Shown in pieces: positions 18,564 through 27,983 of a stretch of 64,000 nucleotides of DNA (position 1 is its first letter; every line of letters starts with the position of its first letter). The translations under genes and the position numbers were made by a program. This DNA is from Ignavibacteriota bacterium (GTDB lineage Bacteria > Bacteroidota > Ignavibacteria > Ignavibacteriales > Melioribacteraceae), in assembly GCA_016708125.1 (NCBI GenBank), contig JADJGF010000001.1, forward strand, positions 3,308,001-3,372,000. The letters run 5' to 3'. The notes beneath the pieces are model-generated. The model saw only the letters and a list, made by a program, of their open reading frames with translations, searched no databases and was not told the origin of the DNA.

Positions 18564-19319
18564 GTGTTCATAGAAGATTTTAAAATTAATTCAAATATAA
18601 AAATTGCGGAAAACACTTTTGTAATTGGAGTTGAATCAAATCAAAAAGTTGATGATTTAAAACCCGGACAGTTTTTTAATATTCAAGTTTCTGAAAATTA
18701 TTTTCCACTTTTGCGCAGACCTTTCAGCATTTCCGATGTTCAAGAAAATAAAATTTTCTTCATGTACAAAATTGTTGGTGAAGGAACACAAATTCTATCT
18801 AAAAAAAAAGTTGGTGAAAAAATAAATTTACTTGGTCCGCTTGGAAATAGTTTTAATCTGCAAGATAATTTTGAGAATTTAATTTTAATCGGCGGTGGAA
18901 TTGGCATTGCTCCTTTTCCATTTATGATTAAACAAATTTGCGATAAAAATTTAAAAGTTTTGTATGGTGTGAAATCAAAAAATGAAGCACATAATTTTGG
19001 ATTGAAAAATGTAATTTATTCATCAGAAGACGGGAAGATTGGAATAAAGGGAAATGTGATTGATTTACTCGATGAAGAATTAAAAAATTTGGAATTCGAA
19101 AAAACCAAAATTTTTGCATGCGGACCGAATGCCATGTTTAGAGCTTTGCAAAAATATTTGAGTGATAAAAATATTTTGTGCGAAGTTTCGATGGAATCAG
19201 CAATGGCATGTGGTTTTGGAATTTGTCAAGGTTGCCCAACCGAACATAAAAATTCTGATTCATATAAATTGATTTGTAAAGATGGTCCAATTTTTAATAT
19301 TCGAGATATTGTAATATGA
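18564..19319 (+). CDS. pyrK: Dihydroorotate dehydrogenase B electron-transfer subunit
   Basis: The 251-residue FAD/[2Fe-2S] protein passes electrons from dihydroorotate oxidation to NAD. The ferredoxin-reductase-like domain shows PLLRRPFSIS (FAD) and GGGIGIAPFPFM (NAD). The cluster cysteines are in ACGFGICQGCPTE and the later LICKDGPIF. The start is GTG, and the end overlaps pyrD by 4 nt (ATGA), which fixes the PyrK-PyrD partnership. Confidence 0.94.
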   Translation: MFIEDFKINSNIKIAENTFVIGVESNQKVDDLKPGQFFNIQVSENYFPLLRRPFSISDVQENKIFFMYKIVGEGTQILSKKKVGEKINLLGPLGNSFNLQDNFENLILIGGGIGIAPFPFMIKQICDKNLKVLYGVKSKNEAHNFGLKNVIYSSEDGKIGIKGNVIDLLDEELKNLEFEKTKIFACGPNAMFRALQKYLSDKNILCEVSMESAMACGFGICQGCPTEHKNSDSYKLICKDGPIFNIRDIVI

Positions 19320-20236
19320 ACGAAATTGATTTATCTGTAAATGTTGGTCCGTTAAAATTAAAAAATCCAATTATGCTTGCTTCCGGTACGGTTGGCTATG
19401 GGAATGAAATATCAGAATTTATTGATTTGAGTAAAGTTGGCGCAATAATTACAAAATCAATTTCACTCAAGCCCCGTAAGGGAAATCCGCCGCAGAGAAT
19501 TACAGAAACTCCATCCGGAATGTTGAATGCAATTGGATTAACAAATGTCGGAGTTGAAGAATTTATAAAAACAAAAATTCCGTTTTTAGAAAAATTAAAC
19601 TCAACATTAATTTGCAATATTGCGGCAAGCTCAATTGAAGAATATGTTGAATGCGTGGAAATTTTAAATTCGCAAGAAAGTATAAAAGGTTTTGAGATTA
19701 ATGTTTCATGTCCAAATGTTAGAGAAGGCGGATTAATTTTTGGGAATGATATTAATAATGTTGGAAAAATTACTGAAAAAGTTAGAGCAAAAACTTCAAA
19801 ACCGTTAATTATAAAACTTTCACCAAATACATCCAATATTTTTGAGTTTGCAAAAGTTGTAAAAAAAGAAGGCGGTGATGCTGTATCCGCAATTAACACT
19901 TTGGTGGGAACATCATTTAATATTTATACAAGAAAACCAAAAATTAAAAATATTACCGGCGGATTATCTGGACCAGCAATTAAACCGGTGGCTTTAGCAA
20001 AAGTTTTGGAGATCAGCAGAAATGTAGATATTCCAATTATTGGAATTGGCGGAATTATGGATTGGAAAGACGCTATAGAATTTATGATTGTCGGTGCTTC
20101 GGCTGTTCAATTGGGAACAGTTAATTTTATAAATCCCAAAGCCGGTATAGAAATAATGGATGGTTTAATAAATTACTGCAAACAAACTTCAACAAATAAA
20201 ATATCAGATTTAATTTCTTCGCGCATACTTGAATGA
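19316..20236 (+). CDS. pyrD: Dihydroorotate dehydrogenase, class 1B catalytic subunit
   Basis: The 306-residue FMN enzyme catalyses the fourth step of pyrimidine synthesis. The active-site Cys is in NVSCPNVREGG, and FMN phosphate contacts lie in IGIGGIMDWKDA and GASAVQLGT. The catalytic Cys and the adjoining pyrK identify class 1B. It overlaps pyrK upstream and folC downstream by 4 nt each. Confidence 0.95.
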   Translation: MNEIDLSVNVGPLKLKNPIMLASGTVGYGNEISEFIDLSKVGAIITKSISLKPRKGNPPQRITETPSGMLNAIGLTNVGVEEFIKTKIPFLEKLNSTLICNIAASSIEEYVECVEILNSQESIKGFEINVSCPNVREGGLIFGNDINNVGKITEKVRAKTSKPLIIKLSPNTSNIFEFAKVVKKEGGDAVSAINTLVGTSFNIYTRKPKIKNITGGLSGPAIKPVALAKVLEISRNVDIPIIGIGGIMDWKDAIEFMIVGASAVQLGTVNFINPKAGIEIMDGLINYCKQTSTNKISDLISSRILE

Positions 20237-21492
20237 ACATTGATTTAGCTTTAGAAAAAATTTATTCTCTTAAACAATTTCACGTAAAATTGGGATTGGA
20301 AAAAATAATCCAATTGCTGAATCATATTGGAAATCCGCAAAATAGTTTTAAATCTATTCACGTTGCTGGTTCAAACGGAAAGGGAAGTACATGTTCATTT
20401 ATTGCAAGTATTTTACAAGAACATGGTTTTAAAGTTGGATTATATACTTCGCCGCATTTTATAAGATTTAACGAAAGAATTAGAATAAATGGAAATGAAA
20501 TAAGTGATAATGAAATTTTAAAATTCCTTAACGCAAATAAAAAATTTGTTGATAAAGAGCAGCCTACATTTTTTGAAATTACAACGGCTTTAGCATTTCA
20601 ATATTTCGCAAAAGAAAAAGTTGATTTTGCCGTTATTGAAACCGGACTTGGCGGAAGACTTGACGCCACAAATACGATTACACCTTTAATTTCTGTTATA
20701 ACGAGTATAAGTTTAGAACACACAAATATTTTGGGGAATAAAATTCCGCAAATTGCTTTTGAGAAAGCCGGAATAATTAAAAATAAAATTCCAATCGTAA
20801 TTGGGAAAATTTCTAAATCTGCAAAAAATGTTATATCACAAATTGCTGATGAAAAAAAATCAAAATTAATTGATCTAAAAAATGAAATAAAAGTTTATAA
20901 AAATTATTTCAAATTAAAATTGAAAAAAGATTTTGTAAAGTTCGAAGTCAAAAACTTGCTGGGGAAGCATCAATTTTATAATGCTGGTTTATCAATAAAA
21001 TCTTTGGAAAATATTATTCCAAATTTGGACTATAATAAAATTCAGTTAGGTCTCGATAATATAATTGTTAATAGTGGTTTGCAAGGAAGATATGAGATAA
21101 TTTCACAAAATCCTCTAATCATATTTGATTCAGCACATAATTTGGAAGGCGTTAAGTCTTTTGTTAATCAGTTTAAAAAAGAATTCTTGAATTTCGAAAA
21201 CTGTAAATTGATTTACGGTGCGCTAAATGATAAGAATAATAAACAAATGTTATCTTCGCTTAAGCCATATTTCAACAAAATTTACATTACTTCCGTAAAT
21301 AATGAGAGAAGTGAAAATGTAAATAAATTATATTCAATTTGTAAAAATTTGGGCATTAGTTCTAAGATTATTAACAAACCTGAAGATATTATTACGAAAT
21401 TTAAGAATGCAAAAAAAAACCAAAATTGTTTTGTTGTTCTAGGCAGTATTTATTTATTAGGTGAAATTAAATCAAAATTGCAGAAAAAATAA
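20233..21492 (+). CDS. folC: Folylpolyglutamate synthase / dihydrofolate synthase
   Basis: This 419-residue Mur-ligase-family enzyme adds glutamate to folates. The P-loop is HVAGSNGKGSTCSFIASIL. LYTSPHFIRFNERI and ETGLGGRLDATN are the conserved substrate and Mg regions. The C-terminal domain contains FDSAHNLEG. It is coupled to pyrD by a 4-nt overlap. One copy normally does both reactions, and which applies here cannot be told. Confidence 0.94.
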   Translation: MNIDLALEKIYSLKQFHVKLGLEKIIQLLNHIGNPQNSFKSIHVAGSNGKGSTCSFIASILQEHGFKVGLYTSPHFIRFNERIRINGNEISDNEILKFLNANKKFVDKEQPTFFEITTALAFQYFAKEKVDFAVIETGLGGRLDATNTITPLISVITSISLEHTNILGNKIPQIAFEKAGIIKNKIPIVIGKISKSAKNVISQIADEKKSKLIDLKNEIKVYKNYFKLKLKKDFVKFEVKNLLGKHQFYNAGLSIKSLENIIPNLDYNKIQLGLDNIIVNSGLQGRYEIISQNPLIIFDSAHNLEGVKSFVNQFKKEFLNFENCKLIYGALNDKNNKQMLSSLKPYFNKIYITSVNNERSENVNKLYSICKNLGISSKIINKPEDIITKFKNAKKNQNCFVVLGSIYLLGEIKSKLQKK

Positions 21493-21493
21493 C

Positions 21494-21524
21494 TTGACTT
21501 TATTCACGAATAAAATTAGTTTTG
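21494..21524 (+). promoter_or_regulatory. Putative promoter for rho
   Basis: TTGACT at 21494-21499 and TAGTTT at 21517-21522 are separated by 17 nt. The second box also reads as TAGTTTTG, the TAnnTTTG -7 element known from Bacteroidota. It overlaps the end of folC and lies about 125 nt before the rho start, leaving a leader in which no gene is seen. Confidence 0.45.
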
Positions 21525-21649
21525 AATGTACCTCTTGGTCCATTCAGTTAATTCATAATTTAATTAATACAAAAAATCATAAATAATCCCCAAAAAAATC
21601 TTGTCAATAAAAATTCATATTCATGTAAATTAAAAATTAGTAGGTTCCT

Positions 21650-22903
21650 ATGCCAATGGATATTTCCACACTCAAATCAAAAAAAATTGTTGACTTACTT
21701 CAAATTGCTAAAGAATATAATTTAGCCGGCGTTAACGATTTAAGAAAACAAGAATTAATCTTTAAAATATTGGAAGCACAAACGAAGAAAGATGGGTTAT
21801 CTTTTTCGCAAGGTGTGTTAGAAGTTTTAGCCGATGGTTATGGTTTTTTGAGGTCTTCGGATTACAACTATTTGCCTTCTCCGGATGATATTTATGTTTC
21901 GCCTTCGCAAATAAAAAGATTTAGTCTTAGAACCGGTGATCATGTAAGCGGTCAAGTTCGTCCGCCAAAAGAGGGCGAGAGGTTTTTTGCACTGCTTAGA
22001 GTTGAAGCAGTAAATGGAAAAGATCCCGAGGAAATTAGGGGAAGAACACTTTTCGATAATTTAACTCCGCTTTATCCAACAAAGAGAATAAAATTAGAAT
22101 CTGTGCCCGGTGAATATTCCATGAGAATTATGGATTTACTTGCTCCAATCGGAAAAGGTCAAAGAGGTTTAATTGTTTCACCTCCTAAAACCGGTAAAAC
22201 TGTATTACTTCAGAAAATTGCAAATTCGATAACCAGAAATCATCCAGAAGTAAAATTAATTATGCTTCTGATAGATGAACGTCCCGAAGAAGTTACGGAT
22301 ATGCAAAGATCGGTTCAAGCTGAGGTAATAAGTTCAACTTTTGATGAACCGCCGGAAAGACACGTTCAAGTTGCAAACATGGTGATTGAAAAAGCCAAAA
22401 GAATGGTTGAAGCCGGTGACGATGTTGTAATTTTGTTAGATAGTATTACTCGTTTAGCAAGAGCACATAACACAACTCAGCCGCATAGCGGAAGAATTTT
22501 ATCCGGCGGTGTTGATTCAAATGCTTTGCATAAACCAAAAAGATTTTTCGGAGCCGCAAGAAATATTGAAGACGGCGGAAGTTTAACAATTCTTGCTACT
22601 GCACTTATTGATACGGGCAGCAGAATGGATGAAGTAATTTTCGAAGAATTTAAAGGCACCGGAAACTTAGAAATTGTTTTAGATCGTGCACTTTCTGATA
22701 GAAGAATTTTCCCGGCATTTGATGTGAACAAATCCGGAACACGAAAAGAAGAATTGTTAATGACGGAAGAAGAATTAAATAAAGTTTGGATACTTAGAAA
22801 ACTTTTAAGTAATTATGACACAATTGAAGCAATGGACTTTTTAATTGACAAAATGCGCGGAACAAAAAATAACAAAGAATTTTTGCAAAGTATGAACAGT
22901 TAA
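21650..22903 (+). CDS. rho: Transcription termination factor Rho
   Basis: The 417-residue hexameric RNA helicase terminates transcription. The N-terminal Rho-N domain is present (TLKSKKIVDLLQIAKEY). An RNA-binding cold-shock-like domain follows (GYGFLRSSDYNYLPSPDDIYVS). The RecA-like motor has Walker A GKGQRGLIVSPPKTGKT, Walker B VVILLDSITRLARA and the Q/R-loop region SGGVDSNALHKPKRFFGAARN. It is close to E. coli Rho in length (419). No long insertion of the kind seen in some Bacteroidota is present. Confidence 0.97.
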   Translation: MPMDISTLKSKKIVDLLQIAKEYNLAGVNDLRKQELIFKILEAQTKKDGLSFSQGVLEVLADGYGFLRSSDYNYLPSPDDIYVSPSQIKRFSLRTGDHVSGQVRPPKEGERFFALLRVEAVNGKDPEEIRGRTLFDNLTPLYPTKRIKLESVPGEYSMRIMDLLAPIGKGQRGLIVSPPKTGKTVLLQKIANSITRNHPEVKLIMLLIDERPEEVTDMQRSVQAEVISSTFDEPPERHVQVANMVIEKAKRMVEAGDDVVILLDSITRLARAHNTTQPHSGRILSGGVDSNALHKPKRFFGAARNIEDGGSLTILATALIDTGSRMDEVIFEEFKGTGNLEIVLDRALSDRRIFPAFDVNKSGTRKEELLMTEEELNKVWILRKLLSNYDTIEAMDFLIDKMRGTKNNKEFLQSMNS

Positions 22904-22969
22904 TTTTTCATTGAAACATTTTTAGTTTTGTTTCTGTAAAACAAAATATTCATAAATGTTAGGGAAATT

Positions 22970-24202
22970 TTGAAAATAAAAGTTGTTGGAATAGTTTTAA
23001 TTTTAGCTTCACTTTTAATTGCTCAAGAAAAAACAAATCCAATATTTCTTGAACATCATTCTCTTTTGAATGATGAAACACAGAAAGAAATAATAAGTTT
23101 TAGAATTCCTAATAATGTTCTTTTATTTACAAAAATTAACGAACATTACGAATCAAAATTTTCATTTTCATTGGAAATTTTTGATAGCAATTTATTTATT
23201 CTGCGTGAAATAAAAACTTCAACAGTCTCAACTTCTGATTACGAAAATACAAAGAAAAATTCTGTGTTCTTTCAAGATATGATTGAGTTTTCACTTTCAC
23301 CCGGAAAATACAATCTTAAAACAAATCTGCTTGTTGAAGGAATTGATCATCAAATTGAAATTCCTACTATAGAATTAATAATTGATACATTAAAAAATAA
23401 AAAAATCAACTCACCAATATTTGTCGAAAAAAACAAAGTAAATTCTAATGAAACACTTTTATTAAATTTCTCAAACTCAATTCCACTTTCCTCTAATGAT
23501 TACGAAATGATTGTCAGAGTTTCAGATACTTCCGTAACCGAATTAAAATATATTTTAACTCAATTTGATAAACAAATTTTTAAAGATTCTACAACTAATT
23601 ATAAAAAGGGTAGAATTAATTTTGTAAAAGATGAAAATGAAATTTCCGTTTCAAATGATGGAAAAAATTTACTGCAAAATGTTTTTGTCATTTCAGAGTT
23701 TTCTAAATTATTAAATGAAGGAAAAGCTGAAATTGAAATTTCTTACAAAAATGAAAAAGAAAAATTTCCAGTTAATGTTGTTTGGATAAATAAACCGAAT
23801 GTTCTAAATAATCCGGAATATTCAATAAGATTATTAAGTTATATTGATGATGAAGAAGCAGTTAAAGATTTGTTATTTACAAGTGAAGAAAAATATTATG
23901 AAGGTTTAAACGAATATTGGAATTCGAAATATCCGACGAACGGAATAAAATTTAATTATGCAATGAATGAATATTATATAAGAGCAGATTATGCAATTGA
24001 ACATTATTCATCGCTCAATTCCTTCGATGGTGCAGAAAATGATCGGGGCAGAATTTATATTACTTATGGAAAACCAACTTCAATTGAAAGAAATTATTCT
24101 GAAAAAAATGAAATTATGGAAATTTGGAATTATGAAAAACTTGGAAGAAATTTCGTTTTTAAAGATACAAGCGGAACCGGGAAATTTATTCTAATTCAAT
24201 AA
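22970..24202 (+). CDS. GWxTD-domain exported protein
   Basis: In this 410-residue protein a TTG start gives a signal peptide (VVGIVLILASLLIAQ). The C-terminal 130 residues resemble the GWxTD domain found in the FCB group: a hydrophilic helix pair, then RGRIYITYGKPTSIER and EIMEIWNYEKLGRNFVF. The name-giving motif is degenerate here, reading GAEND before RGR. The N-terminal part is beta-rich with no recognised family. The function of GWxTD proteins is unknown. It is followed 2 nt later by pdxA. Confidence 0.75.
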   Translation: MKIKVVGIVLILASLLIAQEKTNPIFLEHHSLLNDETQKEIISFRIPNNVLLFTKINEHYESKFSFSLEIFDSNLFILREIKTSTVSTSDYENTKKNSVFFQDMIEFSLSPGKYNLKTNLLVEGIDHQIEIPTIELIIDTLKNKKINSPIFVEKNKVNSNETLLLNFSNSIPLSSNDYEMIVRVSDTSVTELKYILTQFDKQIFKDSTTNYKKGRINFVKDENEISVSNDGKNLLQNVFVISEFSKLLNEGKAEIEISYKNEKEKFPVNVVWINKPNVLNNPEYSIRLLSYIDDEEAVKDLLFTSEEKYYEGLNEYWNSKYPTNGIKFNYAMNEYYIRADYAIEHYSSLNSFDGAENDRGRIYITYGKPTSIERNYSEKNEIMEIWNYEKLGRNFVFKDTSGTGKFILIQ

Positions 24203-24204
24203 AT

Positions 24205-25182
24205 ATGAGAAATTTTGCTTTTACTTGCGGCGACGTAAATGGAATTGGTCCAGAAATAGTAATCAAAACTATTAACAAATTACCTTCAAAAAAGCATTCG
24301 AAAATTGTTTTTATTTGTCCCCAAAATGTGTTTAACGAAACGATTAAAATTGTTCCGGCAAAATTTGAATTTATAATTTCCAAAAAATTTTTGGATGATG
24401 CGAACACAAATAAAGTTTTAATTTATGATTTAGGAAATGTAAAAATAAATTTCGGCAAACCCACAATTTCTTCCGGAAAAATTAGTTATAACTCAATATT
24501 AACAGCGTGCAAATTAGCTGATGAAAGAAAAGTTCATGCAATTATTACTGCACCAATTTCTAAATTTGCATTTCATAAAGCAGAAATAAATTTTCCGGGA
24601 CATACGGAATTATTAGCTGATTATTTTCGTGTTTCAAAATTTGCTATGATGTTTTTAAGCAATAAAATGAAAGCCGGACTTATAACAATTCACATTCCGC
24701 TAAAAAATATTTCAAAAGAATTAACGAAAACAAAATTACAAAAAACCATTAGCGTAATTATTGAAAGTCTGCAAAAGGATTTTAGAATTAAAAATCCGCA
24801 AATTGCAATATTGGGTTTAAATCCTCACGCCGGTGAAAATGGAGAAATTGGTACTGAAGAAATAAATTTATTAAATCCATTTATCCAAAAAAATAAAAAT
24901 TTAAAAGGGCCATTTGTTCCCGATGCCTTTTTCGGAAATCATTTTTATAAAAATTATGATTTGACAATCGGATTATATCATGATCAAATTTTAATTCCAT
25001 TTAAATTGATGAACTTTAACAAAGGAGTTAATTTTACTGCCGGATTACCGATTGTAAGAACTTCACCGGATCACGGAACTGCTTTTGATATTGCCGGAAA
25101 GGGAATTGCAAGCTCTGAAAGTATGATTGAATCCTTTAAATTTGCAGAACTTATTTTAAGGAATAGAAAAACTTTTCTCTAA
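24205..25182 (+). CDS. pdxA: 4-hydroxythreonine-4-phosphate dehydrogenase
   Basis: This 325-residue enzyme of pyridoxal-5-phosphate synthesis oxidises 4-phosphohydroxy-L-threonine with NAD. Conserved segments are TCGDVNGIGPEI at the N-terminus, TAPISKFAFHKAEINFPGHTE, GLNPHAGENG and GLYHDQILIPFK. The metal-binding His residues lie in PGHTE and YHDQ, with a third near RTSPDHGTAFD. It shares 1 nt with the following methyltransferase gene. Confidence 0.94.
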   Translation: MRNFAFTCGDVNGIGPEIVIKTINKLPSKKHSKIVFICPQNVFNETIKIVPAKFEFIISKKFLDDANTNKVLIYDLGNVKINFGKPTISSGKISYNSILTACKLADERKVHAIITAPISKFAFHKAEINFPGHTELLADYFRVSKFAMMFLSNKMKAGLITIHIPLKNISKELTKTKLQKTISVIIESLQKDFRIKNPQIAILGLNPHAGENGEIGTEEINLLNPFIQKNKNLKGPFVPDAFFGNHFYKNYDLTIGLYHDQILIPFKLMNFNKGVNFTAGLPIVRTSPDHGTAFDIAGKGIASSESMIESFKFAELILRNRKTFL

Positions 25183-25904
25183 TGAATGCAAAACCTTATA
25201 CTTATTTCTCGGAGCTATATGCATATTTAATGAATTCTGTTGATTATTCATTTTGGGCAAAATACATCTCGGAAATTCATAATACAATCGGAAGTAAAAA
25301 GGATATTGCTTTAGAACTTGCTTCGGGAAATTGTAAACTTTCGCAAAAACTTAATTTACAGTTTAACAAACTTTTTATAAGTGATTTATCCCTAAAAATG
25401 CTTCAGCAAAATACAAACTGCAAAAATAAAGTTTGCTGTAATATGGTTTACCTGCCGTTTAAAAACAAATTTGATTTTATATTTTCAACATTTGATTCAA
25501 TAAATTATCTTTGCGATGAAGAACAAATGAATTTATTTTTTCATAATATTAGAAATTTTTTATCTAAAAATGGCAGCTTTATTTTTGATGTTAGTTTGAA
25601 AAAAAACAGTCTGAAACATTTAAAGAAACTAAATAGAAAAGGTATTTTCAAGAATATAAAATATGAGCAAATAAGCACATTTGATGAGGTATCGATGATT
25701 CATCAAAATAAAATTAATTTCCAATTTGATGATGGAAAATTAATTACCGAAGTACATAAACAAAAAATTTATGATTTTTATTATTATTTTGATGTTGTAG
25801 AATCAAATAATTTATACGTATCAGAATGTTTAGAAGCTTTTGATTTTATTAACGGATCACCGGAATCGGACAGAATTCAGTTTATTGTTAAAAGGAAAAA
25901 ATAA
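25182..25904 (+). CDS. Class I SAM-dependent methyltransferase
   Basis: In this 240-residue protein, ALELASGNCKLSQKL is the glycine-containing motif I of S-adenosylmethionine-dependent methyltransferases. STFDSINYLCDEEQMNLF and NGSFIFDVS match later strands of the same fold. The N-terminal YTYFSELYAYLMNSVDYSFWA is the cap typical of small-molecule methyltransferases of this group. The substrate is unknown. It is coupled by 1-nt overlaps to pdxA and ftsE. Confidence 0.78.
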   Translation: MNAKPYTYFSELYAYLMNSVDYSFWAKYISEIHNTIGSKKDIALELASGNCKLSQKLNLQFNKLFISDLSLKMLQQNTNCKNKVCCNMVYLPFKNKFDFIFSTFDSINYLCDEEQMNLFFHNIRNFLSKNGSFIFDVSLKKNSLKHLKKLNRKGIFKNIKYEQISTFDEVSMIHQNKINFQFDDGKLITEVHKQKIYDFYYYFDVVESNNLYVSECLEAFDFINGSPESDRIQFIVKRKK

Positions 25905-26581
25905 TGCTGACATTTACAAATGTTGAATTTAAATATGCAAATCAATCTGTTTTTAATAATTTGAATATGCAATTAAGTGAAAAAGATTTTGCATTTCTGA
26001 TTGGAAAAAGCGGAGTTGGTAAATCTACATTATTGCAATTAGTTTATATGGATATTTTACCTCAAGCCGGTTATGTGCAAGTTGGTGAATTTAGTTCTGA
26101 TACAATTAAACCAAAACAATTGCCGCGTTTAAGAAAAAAATTGGGAATTGTTTTTCAAGATTTTAAACTATTAGATGATAGAAATGTTTACAATAATTTG
26201 GCTTTTGTGCTTCATGTTACCGGAACGCCAAGAAAAGTTATAAAAGATAAAATTATGCATGCGTTAAAAGCAGTTGGACTTGAACACAAATATAAAAATA
26301 TGCCAAATCAATTATCCGGAGGGGAACAACAAAGAGTTGCAATAGCAAGAGCAATAATAAACGAACCGAAATTAATTTTAGCTGATGAACCCACCGGAAA
26401 TTTAGATCCTAAAACATCTGAAGAAATTATGGCAATATTAAAAAATATTAATGACAGAGGAACGGCTATTTTATTTGCAACACACAATTATGATTTGGTA
26501 AAAAAAACAGACGCAAAAATTTATAAAATTGAAGATGGTAAAGCAGTAAAAGTTAAACTAAGAGCAAACTCGGAAAATTAA
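25904..26581 (+). CDS. ftsE: Cell division ABC transporter ATP-binding protein FtsE
   Basis: This 225-residue ABC ATPase has Walker A GKSGVGKST, Q-loop VFQDFKLLDDRNVYNN (the typical FtsE form), signature LSGGEQQRVAIARA, Walker B LILADEPTGNLDP and switch ATHN. FtsE normally works with the membrane protein FtsX to control peptidoglycan hydrolases at the septum. No ftsX follows here, because the next gene converges on it. The stop codon overlaps the adk stop on the other strand by 4 nt. Confidence 0.9.
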   Translation: MLTFTNVEFKYANQSVFNNLNMQLSEKDFAFLIGKSGVGKSTLLQLVYMDILPQAGYVQVGEFSSDTIKPKQLPRLRKKLGIVFQDFKLLDDRNVYNNLAFVLHVTGTPRKVIKDKIMHALKAVGLEHKYKNMPNQLSGGEQQRVAIARAIINEPKLILADEPTGNLDPKTSEEIMAILKNINDRGTAILFATHNYDLVKKTDAKIYKIEDGKAVKVKLRANSEN

Positions 26582-27222
26582 TTTATAACTTCCATAATTT
26601 TATTTGTAATTTCTTCAACACTTAAAGTTCCGTCAATTTTAAAAACAAAATCATGTTTTTCAAAAAAATCCAATACCGGACTTGTAGCTTTATGGAAAAC
26701 AAGCAAACGGTTTTTAATTACATCAACCTCATCATCTTTTCGTTTAATAAAACTATTTTTACTTCCGCAGATTGGGCAAATTGAATCATCTTCTAATAAA
26801 TTCAGATTTACAATTCCATTACATTCCTTGCATGTTCTTCTTTGAGTTAATCTATCAATTATAATTTCATCGTCTGCTTCTAAACTTATAATAATAATTT
26901 TTTCATCTGAAATATTCTCAACAATCGGCTGTAAAATTTCTGCTTGGTGAACAGTACGAGGAAATCCATCTAAAATAAATCCTTCTTTACATTTTTCGTC
27001 TCTTAAAACATTCTCAACTAATTCAACCATTATTTCATCCGGAACAAGTTCGCCTTTATCGGTAAATTTTTTTGCTTCCAATCCCAATTTATTTTTCTTA
27101 CAAATTGCTTCTCTTAAAATATCTCCGGTGGAAATATGAGGAATATTTAATTTTGAAGAAATTATTTTAGCCTGAGTACCTTTCCCAACGCCCGGAGCTC
27201 CAAAAAATATTAGCATTTTCAT
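26578..27222 (-). CDS. adk: Adenylate kinase, zinc-type lid
   Basis: The 214-residue enzyme interconverts 2 ADP with ATP and AMP. The P-loop is FFGAPGVGKGTQ, the AMP-binding region includes HISTGDILRE, and DGFPRTVHQAE is the family signature. The lid has four cysteines (CKECNGIV and CPICGS), indicating a structural zinc site as in many Gram-positive and FCB enzymes. Confidence 0.96.
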   Translation of the reverse strand: MKMLIFFGAPGVGKGTQAKIISSKLNIPHISTGDILREAICKKNKLGLEAKKFTDKGELVPDEIMVELVENVLRDEKCKEGFILDGFPRTVHQAEILQPIVENISDEKIIIISLEADDEIIIDRLTQRRTCKECNGIVNLNLLEDDSICPICGSKNSFIKRKDDEVDVIKNRLLVFHKATSPVLDFFEKHDFVFKIDGTLSVEEITNKIMEVIN

Positions 27223-27275
27223 TTTTAATTATTCCTCCGAAAAATCCTTTAAAATTTTATATAATTAGAATTTAT

Positions 27276-27743
27276 TCAATTGATTGTTCTTTTTTTTGAA
27301 AAAAATGATTGAAGTAGATGCTTGCTTTCATCGGCATAAATTCCAGAAAATATATTGATTTCATGGTTGTATTTATTATTAGATAAAAGATTATATAATG
27401 ATCCTGCTGCTCCCAATTTTGGTTCAAATGCTCCAAAATAAACATTTTTAATTCGTGATAATAGAATTGCACCTGAACACATAATGCAAGGTTCAAGAGT
27501 TATATATAAATCGCAATCATTTAGGAATTTATTATTAAGATAATTTGATGCGGCGGTAATAGCAATCATTTCTGCGTGGGCTGTGGAATCATTTAATTGT
27601 TGAGTTTGATTATGACCACGACCAATAATTTTGTTTTTGTAAACTACAACAGCACCAATCGGAACTTCATCTTTATCAAAAGCAAGTTCAGCTTCTTGAA
27701 GTGCAGAATACATAAATTTATATACAGTTTCGGGAAACAGCAA
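27276..27743 (-). CDS. tadA: tRNA-specific adenosine deaminase
   Basis: The 155-residue enzyme deaminates A34 to inosine in the tRNA-Arg(ACG) wobble position. The zinc ligands and catalytic Glu are in HAEMIAI and PCIMCSGA. The N-terminal region EVPIGAVVVYKNKIIGRGHNQ is standard. A tRNA-Arg(ACG) gene, its known substrate, lies 700 nt away in this window, and a tRNA-Arg(UCG) gene lies directly upstream on the same strand. Confidence 0.95.
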   Translation of the reverse strand: MLFPETVYKFMYSALQEAELAFDKDEVPIGAVVVYKNKIIGRGHNQTQQLNDSTAHAEMIAITAASNYLNNKFLNDCDLYITLEPCIMCSGAILLSRIKNVYFGAFEPKLGAAGSLYNLLSNNKYNHEINIFSGIYADESKHLLQSFFSKKRTIN

Positions 27744-27766
27744 AACGATATCATTAATTTTTGTTG

Positions 27767-27840
27767 TACGCCCGGAAGGATTTGAACCCTCAACCCTCTG
27801 ATCCGAAGTCAGATGCTCTATCCAGTTGAGCTACGGACGC
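27767..27840 (-). tRNA. tRNA-Arg (anticodon UCG)
   Basis: Read on the minus strand, a 74-nt cloverleaf is visible. The acceptor GCGTCCG pairs with CGGGCGT (two G-U pairs), with D-arm GCTC/GAGC and anticodon stem TCTGA/TCAGA around loop CTTCGGA. The T-arm has GGTTCAAATCC. The anticodon TCG reads CGA codons. Discriminator is A, and CCA is not encoded. The gene lies 23 nt upstream of tadA on the same strand. Confidence 0.93.
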
Positions 27841-27856
27841 ATAAAATAATTATACA

Positions 27857-27864
27857 CAAATATA
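27857..27864 (-). promoter_or_regulatory. Putative -7 promoter element of tRNA-Arg(UCG)
   Basis: TATATTTG on the minus strand matches the Bacteroidota TAnnTTTG element and lies 16 nt before the tRNA 5' end. No convincing -33 element is seen. The identical octamer precedes the other tRNA-Arg gene. Confidence 0.5.
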
Positions 27865-27983
27865 TTATTTTACAAAAGAATATAAAAGACAATGTTATAA
27901 AAATACAAAATTGCCGTAATTCATATTTTATGAATTTAGATGATAAAAAATTCTTAAATTTACCAACTTTATTTTAGGAAAAA

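Noticed and set aside
19396..19899. 167-codon open frame on the minus strand
   Set aside because: It lies wholly inside pyrD, whose family motifs are secure, and its translation has no recognisable domain.
22925..22946. Terminator after rho
   Set aside because: The possible stem is only about 8 A/T pairs (TTTTGTTT with AAACAAAA) and lacks a clear T-run, so it is too weak to call.
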